Part shown: positions 1 to 7,912 of the stretch, piece after piece | Layout of the letters: each line of letters begins with the position of its first letter | Numbering within the stretch: the stretch's first letter is position 1 | Source of the DNA: a virus | Strand: one strand, 5' to 3' | DNA: 49,779 nt | IMG/VR virus record: IMGVR_UViG_3300017735_000014 | Location: 1 to 49,779 of that record | The notes under the pieces: generated by a model | Databases searched by the model: none | Seen by the model: the letters and a program-made list of their open reading frames with translations, nothing else | What the model was told of the DNA's origin: nothing | Position numbers and translations under genes: made by a program

Positions 1-208
1 AGAAGAAACAACTGCTGGTGGTATTATTTTAACAGGAGAAACAAGTAAGGCTGCTAAGCCTGGTTTAGTTTTAGCAACTGGCCCAGAAGCTAAGCATATA
101 CAGAAAGGCGATAGAGTATTTTTAGATTGGTCCAAGTCTATGCCAGTTGATGTAGATGGCAACCCTGCTGTTATTGTTGATATGCTATTTATTAAAGCAG
201 TATTATAG
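1..208 (+). CDS. GroES-like co-chaperonin, C-terminal part (gp31 analogue)
   Basis: The 5' end lies outside the window; the frame opens at base 2 and stops with TAG at 206-208. The visible 68 residues begin with a GroES mobile-loop pattern (ETTAGGIILTGE) and continue with the GroES barrel signature (PGLVLATGP, then GDRVFLDW). The chain ends on a short hydrophobic strand (MLFIKAVL), as GroES does. The family caps GroEL; in T4 the equivalent gp31 lets host GroEL fold the large capsid protein gp23. A phage-borne cap therefore suggests the same capsid-folding role here, which is inference. It sits directly upstream of the nuclease gene with an 8-nt gap, so the two are probably co-transcribed. Confidence 0.85.
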   Translation, partial: EETTAGGIILTGETSKAAKPGLVLATGPEAKHIQKGDRVFLDWSKSMPVDVDGNPAVIVDMLFIKAVL

Positions 209-216
209 GAGAAAAA

Positions 217-630
217 ATGTATACTTATAAAGTAGAGGTTACCAGAGTTGTAGACGGAGACACTATTGATGTTGACGTTGATTTAGGCTTTGGTATGATT
301 TATAAAAAACAAAGAGTGAGAATGATGGGTATTGACACACCTGAATCACGAACTAGAGACCTAGAAGAAAAGTTTTATGGTAAGGCGAGTAAAGCTCACT
401 TAGTAGAAAAACTAGAAGGTCAAGATGTTAAACTGGTATCACATGATAAAGGTAAGTTTGGGAGAATCCTAGGTGAACTTTTTATTGGAGATAATGCAGT
501 AAGTGTTAATCAGCAAATGATTGACGAGTTCCATGCAGTCCCATACTATGGAGACTCTAAGGATTTAACAGAAGAACATCACATGAATAACCGTAAAAAA
601 CTTGCAGAAACCGGTTTACAATACAGTTAG
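217..630 (+). CDS. Thermonuclease-like (SNase-fold) nuclease
   Basis: This 137-residue protein is a staphylococcal-nuclease homologue. The N-terminal VVDGDTIDV strand is followed by the active-site segment RMMGIDTPES. Arg35, Asp40, Thr41 and Glu43 fall at the same numbers as in the S. aureus enzyme, and the second catalytic arginine is Arg83 in KFGRILGEL. The family cleaves DNA or RNA with calcium. There is no signal peptide, so it should act in the cytoplasm, possibly in host nucleic-acid breakdown (inference). The start has a good RBS (AGGAGAAAAA) 4 nt after the preceding stop region. The 3' end carries the -35 box of the next promoter. Confidence 0.88.
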   Translation: MYTYKVEVTRVVDGDTIDVDVDLGFGMIYKKQRVRMMGIDTPESRTRDLEEKFYGKASKAHLVEKLEGQDVKLVSHDKGKFGRILGELFIGDNAVSVNQQMIDEFHAVPYYGDSKDLTEEHHMNNRKKLAETGLQYS

Positions 631-643
631 ATTGTGTTATAAT
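615..643 (+). promoter_or_regulatory. Sigma70-type promoter P1
   Basis: TTTACA at 615-620 and TATAAT at 638-643 are separated by 17 bp, with GTGT directly before the -10. The -35 lies inside the end of the nuclease gene and the predicted start of transcription is near 650, about 22 nt before the next ATG. It belongs to the repeated promoter family of this window. Confidence 0.75.
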
Positions 644-671
644 ATATTATATTTGAAAATTGGAGTTTATT

Positions 672-1238
672 ATGAATGAATTGATTAAAAGTAAAAGCGA
701 ATGGTACCCTATTTCTTGGATACCAAGTACCAACAGTTCCACTTGGAAGGAATTTGTAAAGCAACATGGCGTCGGTGGTAAAATCCCAGGATGCTATCAG
801 ACTGCTTTAACAAAAGATATTGAAGATATTGGGGACAATATTGTCCACGAAGCTATTGGATATAATGGTAAAGCAAAGGATGTTATAGGTAGAACTGGTG
901 GTATTCGTGCACCTAAGGGCAGACATGGAGTCAGACGCTATATTGACAGTAATGATTTATGTAGAGAAAAAGATGTTGTTATTAGGTATTTAATTACCGA
1001 GAATGAGGACACATCTACCGAATTAGAAAACTCATTGCATAAAGAATTTGAAAATCAATTTGGTTTTAGGTTTGCATGGAAAACTGCTTCAGGTGGAATT
1101 GATGGTAAATATGATAACATCTTAGCCGAAGCAGAATATTTAACCTCAAAACAAGGGCTCGATATTATCAAAGACCTGAAAGAACTCTTTCTTGCCAAGT
1201 CGCTTGAAGAATATCAGGAGAAGCTAGATAATGTCTAA
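672..1238 (+). CDS. Conserved phage protein, possible GIY-YIG-like fold
   Basis: This 188-residue soluble protein begins at ATG 672, which has GGAG 6 nt upstream; an in-frame TTG at 660 is less likely. The middle carries PGCYQTALT, then GRTGGIR and a basic GRHGVRRY segment, followed by RYLITEN and a conserved Glu in ELENSLHKEFE. That order (short aromatic strand, Arg-rich centre, helix with Glu) recalls GIY-YIG nucleases, but the canonical tripeptides are not clear, so the assignment is tentative. It is transcribed from promoter P1 and overlaps the cytidylyltransferase gene by 8 nt. Confidence 0.6.
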   Translation: MNELIKSKSEWYPISWIPSTNSSTWKEFVKQHGVGGKIPGCYQTALTKDIEDIGDNIVHEAIGYNGKAKDVIGRTGGIRAPKGRHGVRRYIDSNDLCREKDVVIRYLITENEDTSTELENSLHKEFENQFGFRFAWKTASGGIDGKYDNILAEAEYLTSKQGLDIIKDLKELFLAKSLEEYQEKLDNV

Positions 1239-1659
1239 TAGAGTGGGTATTACCTGTAGCACATTTGATTTACTTCATTCTGGTCATGTTGCTATGTTAA
1301 GAGAAGCAAAGACTCAGTGTGATTATCTTATTTGTGCTTTACAAAATGATCCATCAGTTGATAGACCTGAAAAGAACCAACCCGTACAAAACATTGTTGA
1401 AAGACAGGCACAACTAGCTGCTATTAGCTATGTTGATGAAATTTTAGTATATAATACAGAGAAGGAACTTCTTGATATTCTTGGAATGTATCAAATAGAT
1501 GTTAAGATTATGGGAGAAGAATATCGTGATCTAGAATTTACAGGCAAAGATTTATGCCGACAAAGAGACATTGAGTTCTATTTCAATAAAAGAGACCATA
1601 GGTTTTCTACAAGTGATCTAAGAAAACGAGTAGTTATTTCTGAAAATGAAAGAAAATAA
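1231..1659 (+). CDS. Cytidylyltransferase-like nucleotidyltransferase (TagD type)
   Basis: This 142-residue protein has the HxGH signature of the class in TFDLLHSGH (His16, His19) and the C-terminal partner motif FSTSDLRKR, near residue 125. The length matches glycerol-3-phosphate cytidylyltransferases. These transfer CMP from CTP to a phosphorylated alcohol, releasing pyrophosphate, and feed surface polymer or lipid precursor synthesis. Related proteins occur in marine T4-like phages. The actual substrate cannot be read from sequence. RBS AGGAGAAG precedes the ATG inside the upstream gene, indicating translational coupling. Confidence 0.8.
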   Translation: MSNRVGITCSTFDLLHSGHVAMLREAKTQCDYLICALQNDPSVDRPEKNQPVQNIVERQAQLAAISYVDEILVYNTEKELLDILGMYQIDVKIMGEEYRDLEFTGKDLCRQRDIEFYFNKRDHRFSTSDLRKRVVISENERK

Positions 1660-1662
1660 TGG

Positions 1663-1691
1663 TTTACATTTCACACGGAATGTGATATAAT
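1663..1691 (+). promoter_or_regulatory. Sigma70-type promoter P2
   Basis: TTTACA at 1663-1668, 17-bp spacer and TGTGA-TATAAT with the -10 at 1686-1691. It directly serves the ribosomal protein gene that starts at 1714; the predicted transcript leader is about 16 nt and contains TTAGGAGAA as the RBS. Confidence 0.8.
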
Positions 1692-1713
1692 ATACTAATA
1701 ATTAGGAGAAAGT

Positions 1714-1983
1714 ATGCCAAGTATAGATTTAAGGCCAAGGCCAAATAGAAATAAAAAGGACAAGAGACCGCCTAGGGAAATGCCTTTTGATATAGCTCTA
1801 AGAAAATTTAGGAAAGCTGTAGAAAGAGCTGGAACTCTACAGAAAGTAAGGGAGAAGGAATTTTATGAAAAGCCTACTGCCAAAAGAAAACGTAAAAAAG
1901 CAGAGGCCATTTCCAGATGGAGAAAGCAAGAAAGACAAATGCAAATGAATGGTGGTGGTAAATCACCGAGGAGAAGAAAATAA
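1714..1983 (+). CDS. rpsU: Small ribosomal subunit protein bS21 (phage-encoded)
   Basis: This 89-residue, very basic protein contains the bS21 core. [18 protein letters not shown] is followed by [17 protein letters not shown], which closely parallels bacterial S21 (PFDVALRRFKR, then REFYEKPT and RKRAKA). The phage copy has about 20 extra basic residues at the N-terminus and a Lys/Arg tail. bS21 binds the 30S platform near the anti-Shine-Dalgarno region and helps initiation on structured or weakly matched mRNAs. A viral copy could exchange into host ribosomes and favour phage mRNA (inference; viral bS21 has been reported). It has its own promoter and shares TAATG with uvsX. Confidence 0.93.
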   Translation: MPSIDLRPRPNRNKKDKRPPREMPFDIALRKFRKAVERAGTLQKVREKEFYEKPTAKRKRKKAEAISRWRKQERQMQMNGGGKSPRRRK

Positions 1984-3038
1984 TGTCAGTAATGGATAAA
2001 TTAAAGAAGAATAGTAAAATTAAAGGAACAGATGTTCTAGAAGATTCTATTTACTTCACAGAAAAAGATATGTGTAAGACAGATGTTCCTATGATTAATA
2101 TTGCCTTATCAGGTGATGTTAATGGTGGTTTAACTGCTGGACTTACAGTTTTGGCTGGGCCTAGTAAACACTTTAAAACAAGTTTTGCTTTACTTATGGC
2201 TGGTGCCTATATGAAAGAACATAAAGACGCTGTTATGCTTTTCTATGATTCTGAGTTTGGTTCACCCCAATCATATTTTGAATCATTTGGCATTGATACA
2301 TCTAGAGTATTACACACTCCTATTACTGATGTAGAACAACTAAAATTTGATCTAGTTGGTCAGTTGGATAACATCGAACGCAAAGATAAAGTTATTGTAG
2401 TCATTGACTCTATTGGTAACCTTGCATCTAAGAAAGAACTAGAAGATGCTTTGAATGAGAAATCAGTTGCCGATATGAGTAGAGCTAAAGCATTAAAGGG
2501 ACTATTCCGAATGGTCACTCCTTATTTAACTATGAAGAATATCCCTTTACTTGCTGTTAACCATACGTACCAAGAAATGGGTCTATTTCCTAAAGCAATC
2601 GTATCAGGTGGCACAGGCATTTATTATTCTGCCGATAATATCTGGATTCTAGGCCGTAGACAGAATAAGAAAGGCACAGAAGTTAAAGGATATGACTTTG
2701 TTATTAATGTAGAAAAATCTAGGTTTGTAAAAGAAAAATCTAAGATTCCAGTAACAGTCAGCTGGGAAGGTGGTATTGAGAAATACTCAGGCCTTCTTGA
2801 AGTTGCTCTTGCAGGTGGTTATGTTACCAAACCTTCAATGGGTTGGTATTCAAAAGTTGACCAAACTACAGGTGAGCAGATGGAAGGTAAGGTAAGAGAA
2901 AAGGAAACACTTACTGCTGAATTTTGGGAACCAATCTTTGCAGATACTAACTTTGCAGAATTCCTAAAAGCTCACTATTCTATCGGCCATAAACCAATGT
3001 TAGAAATTGATTTAGAAAGCACTTTACAAGAGGGATAA
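1983..3038 (+). CDS. uvsX: UvsX RecA-like recombinase
   Basis: This 351-residue RecA-family ATPase has a Walker A of the T4 UvsX type, GPSKHFKTS at about residues 59-67, where GxxxxGK is degenerate. The Walker B strand is KVIVVIDSIGNL. The segment MSRAKALKGLFRMVTPYL and the motif LLAVNHTYQE also match UvsX. It forms filaments on ssDNA to drive strand exchange and recombination-dependent replication. Its start overlaps the stop of the bS21 gene (TAATG), so its translation is coupled to bS21, an unusual pairing. It is followed 1 nt later by a small conserved gene and then by the replicative helicase. Confidence 0.95.
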   Translation: MSVMDKLKKNSKIKGTDVLEDSIYFTEKDMCKTDVPMINIALSGDVNGGLTAGLTVLAGPSKHFKTSFALLMAGAYMKEHKDAVMLFYDSEFGSPQSYFESFGIDTSRVLHTPITDVEQLKFDLVGQLDNIERKDKVIVVIDSIGNLASKKELEDALNEKSVADMSRAKALKGLFRMVTPYLTMKNIPLLAVNHTYQEMGLFPKAIVSGGTGIYYSADNIWILGRRQNKKGTEVKGYDFVINVEKSRFVKEKSKIPVTVSWEGGIEKYSGLLEVALAGGYVTKPSMGWYSKVDQTTGEQMEGKVREKETLTAEFWEPIFADTNFAEFLKAHYSIGHKPMLEIDLESTLQEG

Positions 3039-3039
3039 A

Positions 3040-3396
3040 ATGGGTTATAATATAACGGACAAAGACTTTAAACTTGTAGAAAACGACGGCGATAGTGACT
3101 TTGCAGAATTTTATGGTGTTAAACTTACAAGTGGTAAATACAGAAACATCATTGTTATTTATGGCAAGGTATCTGTACAAGAACTAGACACGGATGAAGC
3201 TAAATTATCGTTTACATATGCTATTCAGGATCCAGCAGATTTTGACTTAGAGTTTTTACAAAGTGATGAAGATTTTAATAATTATTTAGGCGCAGTTTTG
3301 GAATATTTTATTCAAGACAGCTTAGAAAATAAAGAGGCAACAATTGGAAATATCAAATCAACTACCGACGCACATACTGAATCATCTCCTCAATAA
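3040..3396 (+). CDS. Small acidic conserved protein between uvsX and helicase
   Basis: This 118-residue acidic protein has no membrane segment. Alternating strands (RNIIVIYGKVSV) lead into an Asp/Glu-rich part with FNNYLGAVLEYFI. The position between uvsX and the gp41 helicase is shared with related marine T4-like phages, from memory. No catalytic motif is visible and the function is unknown. It begins one base after the uvsX stop region, with GAGGGATAA as RBS, and its last 53 nt overlap the helicase gene in another frame. Confidence 0.75.
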   Translation: MGYNITDKDFKLVENDGDSDFAEFYGVKLTSGKYRNIIVIYGKVSVQELDTDEAKLSFTYAIQDPADFDLEFLQSDEDFNNYLGAVLEYFIQDSLENKEATIGNIKSTTDAHTESSPQ

Positions 3397-4735
3397 CGAG
3401 GAGTATTGCCGTAGGGTAATACCTTACATCAAAAAAGAGTATTTCGAAGGTTCACATAAAACTGTATTTGATATGATAGTACAGTTTGTTCAACAGACTA
3501 ACAAGTTGCCCACATCTAAAATATTGCAACTTGAACTAAGAAAGCTGAGTGCGCCAGAGGAACTTCTGAATAGTGCAAATCAGCTGATTGGTGAAATATC
3601 TGTAAAGTCAGACGTTGATACTGAATATCTTGTTAAGGAATCTGAGAAGTGGTGTCGTGATAGAGCAGTATATAATGCTATCATGGATTCTATTCAAATC
3701 ATTGATGGCCAAGACAGCTCAAAAACAGATGGTGCTATCCCAGAAATTCTATCAGATGCTCTGGGTGTATCATTTGACCAAGCTATCGGACATGATTATA
3801 TTGATAATTCCGAAGAGCGTTTTGAATTTTATAACACTAAAGAACACAGAACACCATTTGATTTAGATTACTTTAATAAAATTACAAAGGGTGGTTTGCC
3901 TAATAAAACACTAAACATTGCTCTTGCAGGAACTGGTGTAGGTAAATCATTATTTATGTGTCATTGTGCTGCTTCTATTCTGCAACAAGGTAAAAATGTT
4001 TTATATATTACTATGGAAATGGCAGAAGAAAGAATTGCTGAACGTATTGATGCTAACTTAATGGACTTGCCTATCGAGCAACTTGAAAGATTACCAGAGA
4101 ATGTTTTCAATGACAAGATTGCTAATATTGCAAAAGCGTCTATCGGTAAACTTATTATTAAGGAATATCCTACTGGTGCAGCGCATACAGGACACTTTAG
4201 AGCTCTTCTAAATGAGCTGAAAATGAAGAAAAACTTTAAACCTGACATAATTTACATAGATTACCTTAATATTTGTGCCTCTTCGCGTATGAAAGGTATG
4301 GGTGGAAGTATAAATAGTTACACCTACATTAAAGCCATTGCTGAAGAACTTCGTGGCCTTGCTGTAGAGTTTAATGTACCGATTGTGTCGGCAACACAGA
4401 CCACTAGGTCTGGTTTCAGTAATACTGATGTCGGCCTTGAGGATACGTCGGAATCATTTGGTTTGCCTGCCACGGCTGATTTAATGTTTGCTCTTATTTC
4501 AACAGAGGAACTAGAAGAATTAGGCCAGATAATGGTAAAACAATTGAAAAATAGGTATAATGATCCTACCAAATATAAGAGATTTGTAGTTGGTATTGAT
4601 CGTTCCCGCATGAAATTATATGATGTAGAAGAATCGGCGCAACAGGATTTGGTATCAGATTCTGTTCCCGATAAACCAATAGCAACGTGGGGAGACCGAG
4701 AAAACAAAGACACGTTTGCTGAATTCAAAATATAG
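3344..4735 (+). CDS. 41: Replicative DNA helicase (gp41/DnaB-like)
   Basis: This 463-residue protein has a helical N-terminal domain resembling T4 gp41 (RRVIPYIKKEYFEG) and a RecA-like DnaB motor. Walker A is AGTGVGKS (about residues 195-202) and Walker B is IIYIDYLNICAS. A gp41-type ETMEMAEERIAER-like segment appears as ITMEMAEERIAER, and SATQTTRSGF is the sensor-like motif. It is a hexameric 5'-3' helicase that unwinds the replication fork with primase. The start is a TTG at 3344 with AAAGAGG 6 nt upstream; no ATG fits the conserved N-terminus. It overlaps the preceding gene by 53 nt. Confidence 0.93.
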   Translation: MEISNQLPTHILNHLLNNEEYCRRVIPYIKKEYFEGSHKTVFDMIVQFVQQTNKLPTSKILQLELRKLSAPEELLNSANQLIGEISVKSDVDTEYLVKESEKWCRDRAVYNAIMDSIQIIDGQDSSKTDGAIPEILSDALGVSFDQAIGHDYIDNSEERFEFYNTKEHRTPFDLDYFNKITKGGLPNKTLNIALAGTGVGKSLFMCHCAASILQQGKNVLYITMEMAEERIAERIDANLMDLPIEQLERLPENVFNDKIANIAKASIGKLIIKEYPTGAAHTGHFRALLNELKMKKNFKPDIIYIDYLNICASSRMKGMGGSINSYTYIKAIAEELRGLAVEFNVPIVSATQTTRSGFSNTDVGLEDTSESFGLPATADLMFALISTEELEELGQIMVKQLKNRYNDPTKYKRFVVGIDRSRMKLYDVEESAQQDLVSDSVPDKPIATWGDRENKDTFAEFKI

Positions 4736-4744
4736 GAGAAAAAT

Positions 4745-4924
4745 ATGGATATGTTATTAAAAGCAAAAGACTGGGTATCAGAAAGAGTGTTTGAAAGAAC
4801 ATCACTAGATGGTATCAGTTTAATTGTAGTTTGTGGTTCAGTCATTTTATTTGGCGGCATTGCAAAACTACTTGCCTGGGCCGGATTACTCTGGGGCATT
4901 TATACACTAGTGAAAAAGGGCTAA
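4745..4924 (+). CDS. 59-residue membrane protein
   Basis: ATG at 4745 follows AGGAGAAAAAT and the frame stops at 4922-4924. An amphipathic N-terminus (about 20 residues) leads into hydrophobic segments GISLIVVCGSVILFGG and LLAWAGLLWGIYTL, ending in KKG. That implies one hairpin or two short transmembrane helices in the inner membrane. It lies between helicase and thyX, a position where I recall similar short membrane proteins in cyanophages. The function is unknown. Confidence 0.75.
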   Translation: MDMLLKAKDWVSERVFERTSLDGISLIVVCGSVILFGGIAKLLAWAGLLWGIYTLVKKG

Positions 4925-4933
4925 TAATAATCA

Positions 4934-5593
4934 ATGTTTAATGTGAAACTTATATCATATAGTCAACCGCCGGAGGGGTCAGAGTTAAACAATGACCTTC
5001 TCCAGTTGGTTGCATACTGTGCTAGAGTATCAAACCCTAGCAACCAAAACAACGAAGCCACATCAGAAAAGCTCGTAAAATATCTAATCAAACACAAACA
5101 TTGGAGTCCATTAGAAATGGTATCTCTATGCCTTGAAATTGATACTACAAGAGATATTGCACGACAAATTCTAAGGCATCGTTCATTTACTTTTCAAGAG
5201 TTTTCTCAAAGATATGCTGATCCAACTGAGGATTTGTCATTCGTAACTAGAGAAGCTCGATTACAAGATACTAAGAATAGGCAAAATTCTGTTGATATTC
5301 CCCATGAAGATTCTATTCATTATATTTGGGAGTCATATCAAGAAGTTATTATTGAAAGATGTAGGCATGCATATCAATGGGCTTTAGATGCTGGTATAGC
5401 AAAGGAACAGGCCAGGGCAGTCTTACCCGAGGGTTTAACTAAGTCTCGTATGTATGTTAATGGTACACTCAGATCATGGATTCATTATATGGATCTAAGA
5501 AGCGGTAACGGTACACAGAAAGAGCATGCCGAAATCGCCAAAGCTTGTGCAGAAGTGATCTATAAGTTGTTTCCTGTTGATGATGTTATATAA
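4934..5593 (+). CDS. thyX: Flavin-dependent thymidylate synthase ThyX
   Basis: This 219-residue protein carries the ThyX signature RHRSFTFQEFSQRY at residues 81-94, a match to RHRxxSxNExSxRY with Phe-Gln in place of the usual Asn. The C-terminal ARAVLPEGLTKSRMYVNGTLRSW is also ThyX-like. The enzyme makes dTMP from dUMP using FAD, NADPH and methylene-tetrahydrofolate. With the NrdA/NrdB genes further on, it supplies dNTPs for phage replication. The ATG is 9 nt after the preceding stop and has a weak RBS. The chain is of normal length for the family. Confidence 0.95.
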   Translation: MFNVKLISYSQPPEGSELNNDLLQLVAYCARVSNPSNQNNEATSEKLVKYLIKHKHWSPLEMVSLCLEIDTTRDIARQILRHRSFTFQEFSQRYADPTEDLSFVTREARLQDTKNRQNSVDIPHEDSIHYIWESYQEVIIERCRHAYQWALDAGIAKEQARAVLPEGLTKSRMYVNGTLRSWIHYMDLRSGNGTQKEHAEIAKACAEVIYKLFPVDDVI

Positions 5594-5610
5594 AAGCGTA
5601 CCTTTATAAC

Positions 5611-5678
5611 AAAATAATATAAAAAAGTGCAATTATTTTCACTAAGCGTGTTTACTTTTGCTCTATATGTGTTATAAT
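5611..5678 (+). repeat. 68-bp promoter repeat, copy 1
   Basis: This segment aligns without gaps to 39596-39663, with 61 of 68 positions identical by my count. It comprises an A/T-rich upstream block, GCAATTATTTT, AGCGTGTTTAC (-35) and CTCTA-ATGTG leading into the -10. It is a duplicated full promoter module. Confidence 0.8.
5651..5678 (+). promoter_or_regulatory. Sigma70-type promoter P3
   Basis: TTTACT at 5651-5656, 16-bp spacer, ATGTGT-TATAAT with the -10 at 5673-5678. The A/T-rich block before the -35 (from 5611) looks like an UP element. It drives the gene starting at 5710; the interval 5594-5709 holds nothing else. Confidence 0.78.
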
Positions 5679-5709
5679 ATACCTATATTAAATGATAAGG
5701 AACCACATT

Positions 5710-6039
5710 ATGAAAGACTTAATTACAGAAATCCAAGATTTACTTATGATTATGCAAAATCAACTTCACAGTAAATTTGAACATACCATTGAAACTACTA
5801 AATACCACATGGAAGAAGGTAGAAATTATATCAAGTTGGTAAGATCTGATGAAGGTCGTGAATCAGTTTGTGGTTTCATTGTCAAAAATCCCCCAAAATA
5901 CATTGATAACAAAACAAATAAACCATTTGAAATTGGTGATATGTTGATGGCAGCTGGATGGAACAAACCTGCCACTAACTTTGCAAGGGGTAACATCTTT
6001 GACTATAATGAATCATCAATCAGATGGACAGGAATTTAA
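5710..6039 (+). CDS. Conserved hypothetical protein behind promoter P3
   Basis: This 109-residue soluble protein starts at ATG 5710, with GATAAGGA 9 nt upstream; an in-frame ATG at 5692 lies too close to the predicted transcript start and has no RBS. A helical N-terminal third (LITEIQDLLMIMQNQL) is followed by a compact part containing YIKLVRSDEGRESVCGFIV and MLMAAGWNKPATNFARGN. I do not recognise a family. A dedicated promoter suggests early or strong expression. It is followed by a small membrane protein gene with an RBS that overlaps its stop. Confidence 0.65.
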   Translation: MKDLITEIQDLLMIMQNQLHSKFEHTIETTKYHMEEGRNYIKLVRSDEGRESVCGFIVKNPPKYIDNKTNKPFEIGDMLMAAGWNKPATNFARGNIFDYNESSIRWTGI

Positions 6040-6049
6040 GGAGAATATT

Positions 6050-6250
6050 ATGAATAAATTAAAAGGTCTTTTATACGGAACAATTGCTGGTATTGCATTT
6101 GGTTTAACACTAAATTATATTGGTAATATTCCTGAAGTTCAAACAAGCTATTCTACTGGAGACTGCGTCAAGGTAGTCAACTATAAGGAAGGCGATATTT
6201 ACTCTTGTGAGAATATGCCTACAAAATACAATCACGTCTGGGTTCAGTAG
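6050..6250 (+). CDS. Small membrane-anchored or exported protein
   Basis: ATG 6050 follows AAGGAGAATATT. The 66-residue product opens with a hydrophobic segment (LLYGTIAGIAFGLTLNYIG). A short extracytoplasmic domain follows with two cysteines and the pattern GDCVKVVNYKEG, then YSCENMPTKYNHVWV. The two cysteines could form a disulphide outside the inner membrane (inference). Comparable short proteins occur in marine T4-like phages from memory; the role is unknown. No lipobox is present. Confidence 0.7.
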   Translation: MNKLKGLLYGTIAGIAFGLTLNYIGNIPEVQTSYSTGDCVKVVNYKEGDIYSCENMPTKYNHVWVQ

Positions 6251-6311
6251 TGGTTGTGCGTCACCTGCAGACGGAATTAAAAGTGCGTGGGGGTTATGAC
6301 CGAATATACAC

Positions 6312-6340
6312 AGGGGAAATGAAAAAGTCCCCTACTAATT
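6312..6340 (+). terminator. Weak hairpin, possible terminator
   Basis: AGGGGA (6312-6317) and TCCCCT (6328-6333) form a 6-bp stem around a 10-nt A-rich loop, followed by ACTAATTTT. It lies in the 105-nt non-coding gap between the genes ending at 6250 and starting at 6356. The rest of that gap shows nothing clear. Confidence 0.35.
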
Positions 6341-6355
6341 TTAAAGGAGTAAATT

Positions 6356-6535
6356 ATGAATTATTATGAACTATTAGCCAAACAATCAATTGTTGATGGC
6401 AAACAAACATTAAATGAGGATCAAGTTAGGTCTATGGTAGGGGCACCGAGTGTCTCTGAGGCCGATACATGTGCTTGTGGTGATAATGTAAACACATGTC
6501 CTGATTCTTATGAACATATGACCCACGGAGTATAA
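6356..6535 (+). CDS. 59-residue Cys-containing small protein
   Basis: ATG 6356 is preceded by TAAAGGAGTAAATT, a strong RBS. The product starts with a helix (MNYYELLAKQSIVDGKQ) and carries three cysteines in TCACGD and TCPDSYEH. These could bind metal or form a disulphide, though only three are present. It ends TAA-ATG directly against the ligase start, so it is the first gene of the ligase unit. I do not recognise the family. Confidence 0.7.
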   Translation: MNYYELLAKQSIVDGKQTLNEDQVRSMVGAPSVSEADTCACGDNVNTCPDSYEHMTHGV

Positions 6536-7888
6536 ATGAAGCCTTGGAAAATTATTCAGAAACTAGAAGCAACTAGTTCTCGGCTTGAGAAAGAAGAAAT
6601 AGTAAAGTCAAATTGGCATAATGTTGAATTTAAAACTGGCTTGAAACTTGCACTTGATCCTATGACTACTTTTGGTATTAAACAAATTCCAGAAAAGGTT
6701 GGTGGTGAGCCTTGGCCAGAGGTTCATTATCAAGTCGATGGCTGGGATGTACAACAAACTGGTGATACACTATTAACCATTCATGATTTTGTGGCATGTT
6801 GTGATCACTTCTCAAAAAGAGAATTAACTGGTAATAATGCTAAAGATGCTGTCGCCGGCATGATTGCTAGATGTGAATCATTAGATGAATGGAATTATTG
6901 GTACCGTAGAATCTTACTTAAAGATTTAAAATGTGGTATATCAGAAAAGACAGTTAATAAAGTTTATGGTAAGGGATTTATTCCCATTTTCGGCTGTATG
7001 TTGGCCAAAGACATTGCTGGTAAAGAAGATAAAATTCAAGGTGTTAATATTGTCGAGTATAAATTTGACGGAGTCAGATGTCTGGCAATGATAGAAAACA
7101 ACGAATGTACTTTATATACTCGCTCTGGTCGTGTAATAGAGAATGTTCCGCATAATAATAAGGCATTGAGTAAAGAGTATTATAATGGATATGTTCTCGA
7201 TGGCGAGTTAATGGGCAAAGATTTCCAACTTCTTATGAAAAAAATAAATGCAAAACATGGTTGGAAAGAAGAATCAATGGAGGAATATTTTGCTTGTTTT
7301 GATATTTTAACCATTGAAGAATTTAAAGCAGGTGGTAGTGATATACCACAAGCACAAAGAAAGAAAAAACTAGATAAATTATTCCGTGGAGATGCAGATT
7401 TATTTTGGAATTTTGCTGTTCAAAGTGTTAATTATGATGTATTGGATATGGACGATGAACTGGACTCTAGCCAATTTGCTGAGAAAATAGCCAAAGCAGC
7501 CCTTGAAGGGTTCGAAGGTGTTATGGTTAAACCAGCTGATGGTGTATACAAAACAAAGAGATCAGACGCATGGTTGAAATTGAAGCCCTTTATTGAAGTA
7601 ACATTGGAGTTAAAAGATGTTGAAGAAGGAACAGGAAGAAACGCTGGAAAGCTTGGTGCACTCATTTGTGAAGGTACAGACAATGGTAAACACATTAAAG
7701 TTAATGTTGGTTCTGGCCTCAGTGACGATGATCGCGATGCTATTTGGTCACTTCCTGAAAAATATTTAGGCTTGATGGTAGAGGTAAAAGCTGATACAAT
7801 TAGTCAAGCAGAAGATGCTGATTACTACAGTCTTAGGTTTCCTAGGTTTAAGGGATTCAGAGGATTTAAACCAGGGGAGAAAATATAA
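6536..7888 (+). CDS. 30: ATP-dependent DNA ligase (gp30-like)
   Basis: This 450-residue protein has the adenylation motif I in EYKFDGVRC (nucleophile Lys176). The following motifs are LDGELMG (III), FEGVMVKP (IV, Glu327) and AWLKLKP (V). A C-terminal OB-like part ends in RFPRFKGFR. Length and order match T4 gp30. It seals nicks between Okazaki fragments and in repair via a covalent ligase-AMP. The start codon follows the previous stop immediately (TAAATG). Confidence 0.93.
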   Translation: MKPWKIIQKLEATSSRLEKEEIVKSNWHNVEFKTGLKLALDPMTTFGIKQIPEKVGGEPWPEVHYQVDGWDVQQTGDTLLTIHDFVACCDHFSKRELTGNNAKDAVAGMIARCESLDEWNYWYRRILLKDLKCGISEKTVNKVYGKGFIPIFGCMLAKDIAGKEDKIQGVNIVEYKFDGVRCLAMIENNECTLYTRSGRVIENVPHNNKALSKEYYNGYVLDGELMGKDFQLLMKKINAKHGWKEESMEEYFACFDILTIEEFKAGGSDIPQAQRKKKLDKLFRGDADLFWNFAVQSVNYDVLDMDDELDSSQFAEKIAKAALEGFEGVMVKPADGVYKTKRSDAWLKLKPFIEVTLELKDVEEGTGRNAGKLGALICEGTDNGKHIKVNVGSGLSDDDRDAIWSLPEKYLGLMVEVKADTISQAEDADYYSLRFPRFKGFRGFKPGEKI

Positions 7889-7912
7889 TGTTAGGATACT
7901 ATAAGCCAATTG

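Noticed and set aside
4324-4899. Minus-strand frame opposite the helicase and small membrane gene
   Set aside because: Overlaps two well-supported + strand genes entirely; no start signal and no recognisable protein.
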